Below are positions 33,629 through 43,236 of a DNA stretch of 64,000 nt, piece by piece. The notes beneath the pieces are model-generated. The model did not search any database and was not told the origin of the DNA. It worked only from the letters and a program-made list of their open reading frames with translations. The position numbers and the translations under genes are program-made. The first letter of the stretch is position 1. Each line of letters starts with the position of its first letter. The DNA is taken from contig NZ_JACVAC010000009.1 in the NCBI RefSeq assembly GCF_014851685.1, positions 1 through 64,000 on the forward strand, given 5' to 3'. The stretch is from Pseudomonas sp. PDM05 (lineage in GTDB: Bacteria > Pseudomonadota > Gammaproteobacteria > Pseudomonadales > Pseudomonadaceae).

Positions 33629-35038
33629 ATGAAACGCTACGAAAAATTCGCCGACGACATCGCAGAACTGATCCGCTCCGGCGTCCTCGGCCCCGGCCAG
33701 CGCGTGCCCTCGGTGCGCTATGCCAGCCAGACCTACGGCGTCAGCCCGTCCACGGTGTTCCAGGCCTATTACCTACTGGAGCGTCGCGGCCTGATCCGCG
33801 CACGCCCGCGCTCCGGCTACTTCGTCAACACCCACGCACCCAGCCCGTTTTCCGAGCCGGTGGTGAGCGAGCAAGTGCACGAATCCACCGAGGTCGACGT
33901 GAGCGAGCTGGTGTTCTCGGTCCTCGACTCGATCAAGGACCCGAACACCGTGCCCTTCGGCTCGGCGTTCCCCAGCCCGATGCTGTTCCCGCTACCGCGC
34001 CTGGCGCGCTCCCTGGCCAGTGCCAGCCGTGAGATGGACCCGCGCCTGGTGGTCACCGACATGTCGCCGGGCAACCCGCAACTGCGCCGCCAGATTGCCC
34101 TGCGCTACATGGTCGGCGGCCTGATGCTGCCCATGGAAGAGTTGCTGATCACCAACGGCGCGCTGGAAGCCCTGAACCTGTGCCTGCAAGCCGTGACCGA
34201 ACCCGGCGACCTGGTAGCCATCGAAGCCCCGGCCTTCTACGCGTGCCTGCAAGTGCTGGAGCGTCTAAAGCTCAAGGCCGTGGAAATCCCGGTGCACCCG
34301 CGGGACGGCATCGACCTCAACGCCCTGGCGCAAACCCTGGCGCGCTACCCGATCAAGGCCTGCTGGACCATGACCAGCTTCCAGAACCCCATGGGCGCCA
34401 CCGTGCCCGAAGCCAAGAAACAAGCACTGGTGGAACTGTTGCGCAGTCACCAGGTGCCGTTGATTGAAGACGATGTCTATGCCGAGCTGTATTACGGCCA
34501 GCACGCCCCGAAACCGGCCAAGGCCTTCGACACCGAAGGGTTGGTGATGCATTGCGGCTCGTTCGCCAAGAGCCTGGCCCCGGGTTATCGCGTTGGCTGG
34601 GTCGCAGCCGGGCGTTTCGCGCAAAAGGTCGAACGCTTGAAGCTGATGACCTCGCTGTGCCCGTCGATGCCGGCCCAGGCGGCGATTGCCGATTACCTGC
34701 AACACGGCGGGTACGACCGGCACCTGCGCAAATTGCGCTATGCCCTGGAAGAACAGCAAAGCGCCATGCTCGCCGCCATCGCCCGTTATTTCCCGGCACA
34801 GACGCGGGTCAGCCAGCCGGCCGGCGGGTATTTCCTATGGTTGGAATTGCCGGAACAGACCGACTCGTTGAAGTTGTTCCAAATGGCCCTGGCCCAAGGC
34901 ATCAGCATCGCACCGGGGCCGATTTTCTCGGCGACCCAGCGCTTCAGGAACTGCATTCGCTTGAACTATGGCAGCCCGTGGACGGAGGCGTCGGAGCAGG
35001 CCATGGAGACCTTGGGAAGGATCGTGCGGTCGTTTTGA
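33629..35038 (+). CDS. MocR-type (GntR-aminotransferase) PLP-dependent regulator
   Basis: A 469-residue fusion. Residues about 1-70 form a GntR winged helix-turn-helix (FADDIAELIRSGVLGPGQRV, then VSPSTVFQAYYLLERRGLI). The rest is a fold-type I aminotransferase-like domain: ITNGALEALNLCLQ, SFQNPMGATVP, EDDVYAELYY, and the PLP-binding Lys314 in SFAKSLAPGYR. Such proteins usually regulate amine or amino-acid metabolism using PLP as a sensor. ATG 33629 follows TTAAGG; the longer frame runs into the REPIN. The target is unknown, and no divergent metabolic gene adjoins it. Confidence 0.92.
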   Translation: MKRYEKFADDIAELIRSGVLGPGQRVPSVRYASQTYGVSPSTVFQAYYLLERRGLIRARPRSGYFVNTHAPSPFSEPVVSEQVHESTEVDVSELVFSVLDSIKDPNTVPFGSAFPSPMLFPLPRLARSLASASREMDPRLVVTDMSPGNPQLRRQIALRYMVGGLMLPMEELLITNGALEALNLCLQAVTEPGDLVAIEAPAFYACLQVLERLKLKAVEIPVHPRDGIDLNALAQTLARYPIKACWTMTSFQNPMGATVPEAKKQALVELLRSHQVPLIEDDVYAELYYGQHAPKPAKAFDTEGLVMHCGSFAKSLAPGYRVGWVAAGRFAQKVERLKLMTSLCPSMPAQAAIADYLQHGGYDRHLRKLRYALEEQQSAMLAAIARYFPAQTRVSQPAGGYFLWLELPEQTDSLKLFQMALAQGISIAPGPIFSATQRFRNCIRLNYGSPWTEASEQAMETLGRIVRSF

Positions 35039-35041
35039 ATT

Positions 35042-35069
35042 GGAACCGAATCTGCCAGAAAGCCACAGA
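35042..35069 (+). promoter_or_regulatory. hrp box (HrpL-dependent promoter)
   Basis: GGAACC (35042-35047), 15-base spacer, CCACAGA (35063-35069). This is an exact match to the HrpL consensus GGAACC-N15/16-CCACNNA. It lies between the MocR stop and the ATG of an 89-residue gene, 23 bases before that ATG. Confidence 0.8.
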
Positions 35070-35092
35070 GGCCAAGACTTTTCCTCACTGCA

Positions 35093-35362
35093 ATGATCGA
35101 TGACTTGAAACGACAGGTGGGCGATTGGAGCGGCGCCAACCCCAACCCGCAGACCCGGGCGGACGCGGCCTACGACCTGGACAAAGTCTTGCGCTTTATC
35201 GACAACCTCGACGACCGCCAACTGAACGCCAGTCACAGCCGCAACGGCAAAATCGACGGCTTCGCCGACGACGGCTACAACACGCTGGAAAACTCCGAAG
35301 CCAGCGTACTCAAGGAATTTTCCGACAAGGGTTATCCAGTGCTGCGCGAGTTTCTCACTTGA
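35093..35362 (+). CDS. Small acidic protein behind a hrp box, possible type III secretion-associated protein
   Basis: An 89-residue acidic protein (about 17 Asp/Glu against 11 Lys/Arg) that I cannot assign to a family. A stretch near residues 47-60 (SHSRNGKIDGFADD) resembles a degenerate EF-hand-like loop, with Asp/Ser/Asn ligands at positions 1, 3 and 5 and Gly at 6 but no acidic residue at 12. The N-terminus carries Asp at 3 and 4, unlike a typical exported effector signal, so a chaperone, regulator or translocator-related role is as likely as an effector. The ribosome site is weak. The perfect hrp box 23 bases upstream is the main clue: expression is predicted to need HrpL and so to be linked to an Hrp-type type III system elsewhere in the genome. 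Confidence 0.7.
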   Translation: MIDDLKRQVGDWSGANPNPQTRADAAYDLDKVLRFIDNLDDRQLNASHSRNGKIDGFADDGYNTLENSEASVLKEFSDKGYPVLREFLT

Positions 35363-35369
35363 GCGTTGT

Positions 35370-36116
35370 CTAGCGACCGCCACCCAGATCCAGGAACGTC
35401 CCGGTCGTGTAGGAAGCCTTATCCGACAACAACCAGATAATCGCTTCCGCCACCTCGTCCGGGCGCCCGCCTCGGGCCATGGGGATGCCCGACTCCAACT
35501 TGCTGACCCGATCCGGGTCGCCGCTGAGCGCATGAAAATCGGTAAAGATATAACCGGGGCGCACGGCGTTGACCCGGATACCCTCCCCCGCAACTTCCTT
35601 CGACAGCCCGATGGTGAAGGTATCCAGCGCGCCCTTGGACGCGGCGTAGTCCACGTATTCTCCCGGCGCGCCCAACCGCGCTGCCACCGACGACACGTTG
35701 ACGATACTGCCCCCCTGCCCGCCATGCTTGGGCGACATGCGCAGCAGCGCATGCTTGGCACACAGGATCGGCCCCAGCACGTTGGTTTTCATGACCTTGA
35801 GGATACGGAACTCGGACATCTCATCGACCCGCGACTTGTGCCCCACGGTGCCGGCGTTGTTGACCAACGCTGTAACGCGCCCCAGTTCGGCATCGACGCG
35901 ATTGAACAGCATGATCACTTCATCTTCGATGCTGACATCTGCCCGCACCGCGATGGCCTGTGCACCCAACGCGCGGACCTGCTCAAGCACGCGGTGGGCA
36001 GCGTCCTCGTCGGACTGGAAATTGATGCAGATGCGATAGCCCTGGCGCGCCGCCAGCAAGGCCGTCTGCGCGCCAATCCCCCGACTGCCCCCGGTGATAA
36101 TGACGACTTTGTCCAT
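35370..36116 (-). CDS. SDR family NAD(P)-dependent oxidoreductase
   Basis: A 248-residue classical short-chain dehydrogenase. Cofactor motif TGGSRGIG lies at 8-15, NNAG at 86-89, and the catalytic residues are Ser142 or Ser143, Tyr157 and Lys161 (YAASK). It resembles FabG-like sugar or ketoacyl reductases. The phosphate-binding loop with SRGIG and a downstream Ser suggests NADP, but this is not certain. ATG 36116 has AGGAG nine bases upstream. The substrate is unknown. It is convergent with the small hrp-box gene. Confidence 0.9.
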   Translation of the reverse strand: MDKVVIITGGSRGIGAQTALLAARQGYRICINFQSDEDAAHRVLEQVRALGAQAIAVRADVSIEDEVIMLFNRVDAELGRVTALVNNAGTVGHKSRVDEMSEFRILKVMKTNVLGPILCAKHALLRMSPKHGGQGGSIVNVSSVAARLGAPGEYVDYAASKGALDTFTIGLSKEVAGEGIRVNAVRPGYIFTDFHALSGDPDRVSKLESGIPMARGGRPDEVAEAIIWLLSDKASYTTGTFLDLGGGR

Positions 36117-36170
36117 GGGAGTGATCTCCTGTTTCAACCGAATGTTTAAGGTTGGGCCCAAGAATACCCG

Positions 36171-38267
36171 TCACACACGGTTTTTGTCAGGCGCAACGGC
36201 CGCTTCCGCGCGTTGGATATCGGCCATGAACCGCTCCGCCGGCAACGGATGGCCCAACAGGTAGCCCTGCAACGAGTTACAGCCCAGCCGCGTGAGGAAG
36301 GTTTGCTGCATGTCGGTCTCCACCCCTTCGGCGACGATGCGCAAGCCCAGGGCCTGGCCGAGGGCAACGATGGCCGAGACAATGGCGGCGTCGTCGCCGT
36401 CGTGCTCAAGGTCGCGCACAAAACCACGGTCGATCTTCAGCTCGTTGGCCGGCAGGCGCTTGAGGTACATCAGGCTGGAATAGCCGGTGCCGAAATCGTC
36501 GATGGACAAGTCCACGCCCATGTCCGAGAGCTGCTGCAACACGGTCATGCTCGCGTCCGCATCACTCATGGCGGTGGTTTCGGTGATCTCCAGGGTCAGG
36601 CTGTTGGCCGGCAACTGGTGACGTTCAAGCGCCGTGGCCACGCTGTTGACCAGCCCGGCGTGGCAGAACTGCAGCGCCGACAGGTTCACGGCGATACGCC
36701 AGTCTTCATAACCCAGCACGTACCACAGGCGCATCTGGCGACAGGCTTCATTGAGCACCCATTCGCCGATAGGAATGATCAGCCCGGTTTTTTCCGCCAG
36801 CTCGATAAACGTCGCCGGTAGCAACAGGCCTTGTTGCGGGTGTTCCCAGCGCAACAACGCTTCGGCGCCGACCGGGATGCCAGTCACCGCGTCGAACTTG
36901 GGCTGGTAATACAGACGGAACTGTTGCTGCTCGACGGCGTTGCGCAGGTCCTGCAACAACTGCAATTGCTTGCGCGCGTTGGTGTTCATCGACACGTCGA
37001 AGAAGCTGTAGCCGTTCTTGCCCATGCCTTTGGCGTGGTACATCGCGGCGTCGGCGTTCATCAGCAGTTCCTGGGGGTTGCTGCCGTTGCCGGGGTAGAT
37101 TGCAATGCCCACGCTGGCGGAAATCTTCAGCTCATGCTCGGCAACCTTGAAGGCGCGGTTGACCAGGCCCACCTGGCGCTCGGCCAGGCGCAGCGCATCG
37201 TCGGGCTGGCTCAGGCGTACCAGCAATACAAATTCATCACCGCCGATGCGCGCCAGGGTGTCCTGGCTGCGCAGGTCTTCGCGCAGGCGCAGGCCGACTT
37301 CGTACAGCAATTGGTCGCCCATATGGTGGCCGAACGCATCGTTGACCGGCTTGAACCCATCCAGGTCGATAAACATCAGGGCAAAGCAGCCGCCCTTTTC
37401 GTTGACCGCCTGCATCGCTTGTTGGATACGGTCGGCGAGCAACGTGCGATTGGGCAGCCCGGTCAGGGGGTCGTGCAGGGCCAGGTGGGTCAGTTCCTGA
37501 TTGGCCAGGCTCAGGGAGTCGGCCAGTACCGAGGTACGCGCTTCCAGGCGGGCATCCAGCACCGAGGTGAGCAAGGCAATCACCAGGACCGCCAGGCTGG
37601 TGACCACGACCAGGTTGTCCAGGCCCTTGCCACTGAGGCCCGACACCGCAGCGCCGCAGTAACTCTCGTCGGCAAATTGCGCCGCCGCCATGCCGGTGTA
37701 ATGCATACCGACGATGGCCAGCCCCATGATCACGGCAGCGCCACCGCGCATCAGACGCACGTAAGGCGTATTGCGTCGCAGGTGGAAGGCGATCCACAAC
37801 GCTGCGCCGGAGGCCACCACCGCGATCAGCAACGAGGCGCTGAAGAGTGTGGGGTCGTAGTCGATGCCGGGGGTCATGCGCATCGCGGCCATGCCGGTGT
37901 AGTGCATGCTGCTGATGCCCGCGCCCATGACCAGCGCACCCAATGTCAGTTGCCAGGCGGGCAAGCGTGACTGGTTGACCAGCCACAACGCAAAGCCGCA
38001 GGACAACACCGCGATCAGCAGCGACAGCGCAGTGATACCCACGTCGAAACCCAGGGCGAACGGCAGGCGCAGCGCCAACATGCCAATAAAATGCATGGAC
38101 CACACGCCCACGCCCATTGCCACGGCCCCACCGCTCATCCAATAAAAGACCGCACGGCCCTTGGCGGTCGCAATGCGCCCGGCCAGGTCCAGCGCGGTAT
38201 AGGAAGCGAGGATCGCAACGAGCAGAGAAATCACGACCAGCGAGGGGGAATAGCTACCGATAAGCAT
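36171..38267 (-). CDS. MHYT-GGDEF-EAL cyclic di-GMP protein
   Basis: A 698-residue membrane protein. Residues about 5-230 are the seven-helix MHYT sensor with the three motifs WSMHFIG, SMHYTGMAA and GMHYTGMAA, proposed to bind a metal and sense oxygen, CO or NO. A GGDEF domain has intact GGDEF (near residue 342), and the C-terminal EAL domain has EALLRW (near 468) and DDFGTGYSSL. Both synthesis and breakdown of cyclic di-GMP are possible. ATG 38267 has GAGAAG upstream and matches the family start. It is 54 bases from the SDR start on the same strand. Confidence 0.93.
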   Translation of the reverse strand: MLIGSYSPSLVVISLLVAILASYTALDLAGRIATAKGRAVFYWMSGGAVAMGVGVWSMHFIGMLALRLPFALGFDVGITALSLLIAVLSCGFALWLVNQSRLPAWQLTLGALVMGAGISSMHYTGMAAMRMTPGIDYDPTLFSASLLIAVVASGAALWIAFHLRRNTPYVRLMRGGAAVIMGLAIVGMHYTGMAAAQFADESYCGAAVSGLSGKGLDNLVVVTSLAVLVIALLTSVLDARLEARTSVLADSLSLANQELTHLALHDPLTGLPNRTLLADRIQQAMQAVNEKGGCFALMFIDLDGFKPVNDAFGHHMGDQLLYEVGLRLREDLRSQDTLARIGGDEFVLLVRLSQPDDALRLAERQVGLVNRAFKVAEHELKISASVGIAIYPGNGSNPQELLMNADAAMYHAKGMGKNGYSFFDVSMNTNARKQLQLLQDLRNAVEQQQFRLYYQPKFDAVTGIPVGAEALLRWEHPQQGLLLPATFIELAEKTGLIIPIGEWVLNEACRQMRLWYVLGYEDWRIAVNLSALQFCHAGLVNSVATALERHQLPANSLTLEITETTAMSDADASMTVLQQLSDMGVDLSIDDFGTGYSSLMYLKRLPANELKIDRGFVRDLEHDGDDAAIVSAIVALGQALGLRIVAEGVETDMQQTFLTRLGCNSLQGYLLGHPLPAERFMADIQRAEAAVAPDKNRV

Positions 38268-38662
38268 GGGACTTCTCAAGACTGACGGGCCTTAAAAAAC
38301 CCGTGCCAGGTGGCAAAGGCGGCGATTGTAGCGAGATTGATTATTGGACAGTTGAAATATTAGCGCATGGCCATCATGGACTTTTTGACGCCAAACTACT
38401 GGCTCAAATACCCCGGAATCCGGAGGCTGATTGACACCAGATGTGGGAGATTCCATGGCTGAGGAGCAACCCCTCAACCACAGCGCCGCCTCGCTCAGAA
38501 GACTAGCAGTGTCTGGGCGATCCAGCAGAGCACTGACACCCCATCAACCCCCATCAACTGTGGGAGCGGGCTTGCCCGCGAAGGCGCTGGATCAGCCAAT
38601 GAATCCGTTGACTGACACACCGCATTCGCGAGCCAGCTCCCACATTTAGTCCATGTTTGCGG
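38268..38662. other. Gene-free stretch: promoter side of MHYT gene plus a REPIN
   Basis: About 395 bases without a credible gene. The left part is AT-richer (for example TAGCGAGATTGATTATTGGAC) and probably holds the promoter of the MHYT-GGDEF-EAL gene. The right part holds the REPIN at 38559-38644 beyond the 3' end of opmB. Short open frames here lack ribosome sites and family resemblance. Confidence 0.7.
38559..38644. repeat. REPIN downstream of opmB
   Basis: TGTGGGAGCGGGCTTGCCCGC with a diverged inverted arm ending AGCTCCCACA, the second arm having lost several bases of the core. Confidence 0.85.
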
Positions 38663-40132
38663 TTAATCCTTTGCGTCAAACGCGGTTTTCCCGTCCCAAC
38701 CGCCGCCCAACGCCGCAATCAATTGCACACTCGCCACCAGTTGCGTCTGCAACAGGGTCAGCACGGTGCGCTCATTGCTCAGGGCCGTCGCTTGCACTTG
38801 CACCACGTCCAGGTAGGCAATCAACCCGGCCTTGTACTGGTTCTGGGTCAGGCGCAGCGACTCACGCGCGGCCTCCAGCGCCTCGTTGCTGACCACCGCC
38901 TCGTCTTCCAGCACCTTGAGCTGGACCATGTAGTTTTCCACTTCGCGGAAACCATCCAGCACGGTCTGGCGGTACTTGGCCACGGTCTCGTCATAGCTGG
39001 CGACGGTGCGGTCGACTTCCGCCGAACGCTGGCCGCCGTCGAACAGGGTCATGGCGAGTTTGGGCCCCACCGACCAGAAGCGGTTCGGCAGGCTGATCCA
39101 GTCGGCGTAGGTGCTGCTGGAGTAACCACCGGCCAGGCTCAGGGTCAGGTCCGGATAATAGGCGGCCTTGGCCACGCCGATATTGGCGTTGGCGGCGATC
39201 ACCGCGCGTTCGGCCGAGGCGATGTCCGGGCGCCGTTCCAGCAGCTGCGACGGCAGGCTCACCGGGATCTGCGGCAACGCGGGAATATCATTGCTCACCG
39301 CCAGCTTGAAGTTGGCCGGAGCCTCGCCGATCAACACCGCGATGGCGTTTTCCAGCTGGGCGCGCTGCCAGATCAGGTCGATCAGGCTGGCCTGTGTCGA
39401 CTTGAGCTGGGTTTGCGCCTGAGCCACCGCGTCCTTGCCGGACACACCGGCGCGGTATTGGTTTTCGGTCATTTGCAGGGAGCGTTGATAGGTCTCCAGG
39501 GTCGCTTGCAGCAGGCGCGTCTGTTCGTCCATGACGCGCAACTGCAGGTAGCTTTGTACCAGTTCCGACTGCTGGCTCAGGCGCATCGCCGCCAGGTCCG
39601 CCGAGCTGGCTTCGGCGCTGGCCTCGTTGGCCTCCAGGCCACGGCGTAATTTACCCCAGATGTCCGCCTCCCAACTCACCCCCAATTGAGCATTGAGGGT
39701 GTCACGGATACCGCTGCTGGAACTGCTCAGGCTCGCGCTGCTGCTGCCAGTACCCTGGCTGGCGCGGGTTTTCCCGGCGCTCAGGTCAACCGTGGGGTAA
39801 AACGCGCCACGGGAACTGCGCACCAGCGCCTGGGCCTGACGAAAGCGCGCTTCGGCCTGGGCCACAGTCTGGTTGGCACTGTTCAGGCGCAGCACCAGCT
39901 CATTGAGCTGGCGGTCGCCGTACAACTCCCACCAGGCGCCACGGGCCAAGGAGTCGCTTGGGGTCGCCTGGCGCCAACCCTGGGCTTCCTTGAATTGTGC
40001 CGGCTCGACCACGTCCGGGCGCTTGTAGTCGGGACCGACGGCGCAGGCACTGAGCAACGCGCCGCAGAGCACCAGGCTCGCCACGCGGGAGCCCCGCAAC
40101 AGGGCCAATCGGGCAAAGGTTGAATCGGTCAT
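38663..40132 (-). CDS. opmB: RND efflux outer membrane lipoprotein OpmB
   Basis: A 489-residue NodT/OprM-type outer membrane factor. The signal peptide ends in lipobox LLSAC (Cys30), followed by AVGPDYKRP, the family's post-Cys signature. Two outer-membrane-efflux repeats follow, each with long helices; the second holds SLPSQLLERRPDIASAE. It forms the exit duct for the MuxABC pump. Its ATG overlaps muxC by 4 bases, making it the last gene of the muxABC-opmB operon. Confidence 0.93.
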   Translation of the reverse strand: MTDSTFARLALLRGSRVASLVLCGALLSACAVGPDYKRPDVVEPAQFKEAQGWRQATPSDSLARGAWWELYGDRQLNELVLRLNSANQTVAQAEARFRQAQALVRSSRGAFYPTVDLSAGKTRASQGTGSSSASLSSSSSGIRDTLNAQLGVSWEADIWGKLRRGLEANEASAEASSADLAAMRLSQQSELVQSYLQLRVMDEQTRLLQATLETYQRSLQMTENQYRAGVSGKDAVAQAQTQLKSTQASLIDLIWQRAQLENAIAVLIGEAPANFKLAVSNDIPALPQIPVSLPSQLLERRPDIASAERAVIAANANIGVAKAAYYPDLTLSLAGGYSSSTYADWISLPNRFWSVGPKLAMTLFDGGQRSAEVDRTVASYDETVAKYRQTVLDGFREVENYMVQLKVLEDEAVVSNEALEAARESLRLTQNQYKAGLIAYLDVVQVQATALSNERTVLTLLQTQLVASVQLIAALGGGWDGKTAFDAKD

Positions 40133-43100
40133 AGCGCAGTGTCCAGGGCAGCATCGGTACGCACGCCGCGCCAGGCGTTGAAGCGGTGGCGCGCGCGGTC
40201 GAGATAGAGGTAAACCACCGGGGTGGTGTAAAGGGTCAGGATCTGGCTGAACACCAGGCCGCCGATAATGGTCAGGCCCAGGGGACGGCGCATTTCCGCG
40301 CCATCGCCGGCACCCAGCAGCAGCGGCAAGGCGCCGAGGATGGCGGCCAGGGTGGTCATCAGGATCGGCCGCAAACGCAGCAGGCAGGCACTGCGAATCG
40401 ATTCGAGCGGCCCCATGCGGTCATTGCGCTCCAGCTGCAACGCCAGGTCGATCATCAGGATCGCGTTCTTCTTCACCACCCCAATCAACAGGAACAGGCC
40501 CAACAGGGAGATCAGGCTGAACTCGCCTCCCGTCAGGTAGATGGCGAGCATGGCGCCGACACCTGCCGACGGCAAGGTCGAAAGAATCGTCAACGGGTGA
40601 ATGTAGCTTTCATACAGAATGCCCAGCACCAGGTACACCGCCACCAGCGCGCCGAGGATCATGAACGGCTGGCCCTTCTGGGTCGCCGCAAACGCATCGG
40701 CGGTACCGGCCATCTTGGCGATCACATCTTCCGGCAAACCGACCTTGGCGATCGCCCGCTCGATGGCCGCCGTGCCCTGCTCGACCGTGACCCCGGGTGC
40801 CATGTCGAAGGCAATGTTCTCGGAAGCGAATTGGCCTTCGTGGCTGACACGGTCGTCGGCCAGGCTGTTCTCATAATGCGCGATGGTCGACAACGGCACC
40901 CGCGCCCCGCTGGAGGTGATCACCTGCATCTGGTTGAGGGTGATCGGGTCCTGGGCGTATTTCGGGTTGACCTCCATCACCACCTGATACTGGTTCAGGC
41001 TGTCGTAGATGGTGGAAATCTGCCGCTGGCTGTAGGCGTTGTTCAGCACCGCGGTGACCATATTCATATCGATACCCAGGCGCTTGGCCTGGTCGCGGTC
41101 GACCACCAGCGTAACCTGCGCCGCGCCACGCCCCTCGCGGGCGTCGATGGCGGTGAGTTCCGGCAGCTCGCGCAAGGCGCTGACCACTTTCGGATACCAC
41201 AGGCGCAACGCGGCCAGGTCGCCGCTTTGCAGGATGTAGGAATACTGCGCGCTGGTCTGGTCGCGGCTGCCGCCGAACTGCAGGTCCTGGTCAGCCATCA
41301 GGAACAGGCGCCCGCCCGGCACCAGCGGGACGTTCTTGCGCAGACGCTCGATCACCGCCTGGGCCGAGACCTTGCGTTCACTGATCGGCTTGAGGCGCAC
41401 CAGCATCACCGCGTTATTGGTGCCGTTGTTGCCGCCGATAAAGCCCGCCACGCTGAGTACCGCCGGGTCCTTGAGCACCGCTACCCGGAAGGTCTCCATC
41501 TTCGGCTGCATCACGTTGAACGACAGCCCGTCATCGCCGCGCACAAAACCGATCAACTGCCCAGTGTCCTGTTGCGGCATGAAGGTCTTCGGCACCACCA
41601 CGTACAGCGCAACGTTCACACCCACGGTGATCAACAGGCTGAGCAGCGTCAGGCGGCGATGGCGCAACGCCCAGTCGAGGCTGGTGGCGTAGCCGGCGAC
41701 CATGCGGTCATTGACCTTCTGGCTCCAGCGCTGCAACCCACTCAGCTGGCCTTTGACATGGGGCTTGAGCCAGCGCGCGCAGAGCATCGGGGTCAGGGTC
41801 AGCGACACCACCAGCGAGACGATGATCGCCGCCGACAAGGTGATGGAAAACTCGCGGAACAGGTTGGTGACGATCCCGCCCATGAACAGGATGGACAGGA
41901 ACACCGCCACCAGCGACACGTTCATCGACAGCAAGGTGAAGCCGACCTCCTTGGCCCCCAGGTACGCCGCCTTCATCGGCGGCACACCCTCGTCGATATG
42001 CCGGGAAATATTCTCCAGCACCACGATGGCATCGTCCACCACCAGCCCGGTGGCGAGGATCAGCGCCATCAGCGAGAAGTTGTTCAGCGAGAAACCGAAC
42101 AGGTACATCACCGCAAAGGTGCCCACCAGCGACACCGGCACCGCCAGGGTAGGAATCAGCGAGGCGCGGAAATTGCCGAGGAACAGGTACACCACCAGGA
42201 TCACCAGGGCCACGGCAATCAGCAGGGTCATTTCGGCTTCATGCAGGGTCGCGGTGATCACCGGCGAACGATCCATGGCCAGGTTCAATTTAACGCTGGA
42301 CGGCAGCACCGCCTGCAACGCCGGCAACTGCGCCTTGATCTGCCTGACGGTCTCGATGATGTTGGCGCCGGACTGGCGGTTGATCACCAGCAGCACCGCC
42401 GCATCGTTGTTGAAGAAACCGCTGTTGTAGCGGTCTTCCACGCCGTCGCTGATCCTGGCCACATCGCCCAGGCGCAAGGCCGCGCCATTCTGGTAGCGGA
42501 TCAGCAGCGGCTCGTAGTCCTTGGCTTTTTCCAACTGGTCGTTGGCCTGGATCTGCCAGTTGCGCTCGCTGTCTTCCAGCGAGCCCTTGGGCCGCCGCTG
42601 GTTGGCGTTGGCGATGGTGTTGCGCACATCGTCCAGGGCCACACCGTATTGATCCAGGGCCTTGGGTTCGAGTTCGATACGCACCGCGGGCAAGGAACTG
42701 CCGCCGATCTGCACTTCACCCACGCCCGGCACCTGGGACAGGCTTTGCGACAGGATGGTCGAGGCCAGGTCGTACAACTGGCCCTTCTGCAACACGTCCG
42801 AGGTCAGCGACAGCACCATGATCGGCGCCTGGGACGGGTTGATCTTCTTGTAGGTCGGCATGCTGCGCATACCGCTGGGCAGCAGGTTGCGCGAGGCGTT
42901 GATCGCGGCCTGCACTTCCCGCGCCGCGCCGTTGATGTCGCGGTCGGAGTCGAACGCGAGGATCACCCGCGTCGAACCCTGACTGGAGCTGCTGCTCATG
43001 GTGGTGATGCCGGCAATTGCGCCGAAGGAGCGCTCCAGCGGCGTCGCCACGGTGGAGGCCATCACCTCGGGACTGGCCCCGGGCAAGCTGGCCGAGACCA

Positions 43101-43236
43101 CGATCACCGGAAAGTCGATCTGCGGCAGCGGTGACACCGGCAACAGGTTGAAGCTCACACCGCCCAGCAGCATGATCGCCAGGCTCAACAGCATGGTGGC
43201 GACGGGGCGGCGGATGAAAGGTCCGGACAGGTTCAT
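40129..43236 (-). CDS. muxC: RND efflux pump inner-membrane subunit MuxC (MdtC-like)
   Basis: A 1035-residue HAE1-type RND transporter with 12 membrane helices and two large periplasmic loops. The helix 4 proton-relay motif reads GLVVDDAIVVLENISRHI. Two different RND subunits encoded in tandem are the hallmark of MdtBC/MuxBC heteromeric pumps. Known MuxABC-OpmB substrates include novobiocin, aztreonam and macrolides. It shares 4-base start-stop overlaps with muxB and opmB. Confidence 0.93.
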   Translation of the reverse strand: MNLSGPFIRRPVATMLLSLAIMLLGGVSFNLLPVSPLPQIDFPVIVVSASLPGASPEVMASTVATPLERSFGAIAGITTMSSSSSQGSTRVILAFDSDRDINGAAREVQAAINASRNLLPSGMRSMPTYKKINPSQAPIMVLSLTSDVLQKGQLYDLASTILSQSLSQVPGVGEVQIGGSSLPAVRIELEPKALDQYGVALDDVRNTIANANQRRPKGSLEDSERNWQIQANDQLEKAKDYEPLLIRYQNGAALRLGDVARISDGVEDRYNSGFFNNDAAVLLVINRQSGANIIETVRQIKAQLPALQAVLPSSVKLNLAMDRSPVITATLHEAEMTLLIAVALVILVVYLFLGNFRASLIPTLAVPVSLVGTFAVMYLFGFSLNNFSLMALILATGLVVDDAIVVLENISRHIDEGVPPMKAAYLGAKEVGFTLLSMNVSLVAVFLSILFMGGIVTNLFREFSITLSAAIIVSLVVSLTLTPMLCARWLKPHVKGQLSGLQRWSQKVNDRMVAGYATSLDWALRHRRLTLLSLLITVGVNVALYVVVPKTFMPQQDTGQLIGFVRGDDGLSFNVMQPKMETFRVAVLKDPAVLSVAGFIGGNNGTNNAVMLVRLKPISERKVSAQAVIERLRKNVPLVPGGRLFLMADQDLQFGGSRDQTSAQYSYILQSGDLAALRLWYPKVVSALRELPELTAIDAREGRGAAQVTLVVDRDQAKRLGIDMNMVTAVLNNAYSQRQISTIYDSLNQYQVVMEVNPKYAQDPITLNQMQVITSSGARVPLSTIAHYENSLADDRVSHEGQFASENIAFDMAPGVTVEQGTAAIERAIAKVGLPEDVIAKMAGTADAFAATQKGQPFMILGALVAVYLVLGILYESYIHPLTILSTLPSAGVGAMLAIYLTGGEFSLISLLGLFLLIGVVKKNAILMIDLALQLERNDRMGPLESIRSACLLRLRPILMTTLAAILGALPLLLGAGDGAEMRRPLGLTIIGGLVFSQILTLYTTPVVYLYLDRARHRFNAWRGVRTDAALDTAL

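Noticed and set aside
40186..43134. A 982-codon open frame on the + strand opposite muxC
   Set aside because: High-G+C antisense shadow: composition is His/Gln/Arg-rich with no family resemblance, while muxC on the minus strand is a full-length RND transporter. The same applies to the long antisense frames opposite the E1, glgE, treS and muxB genes.
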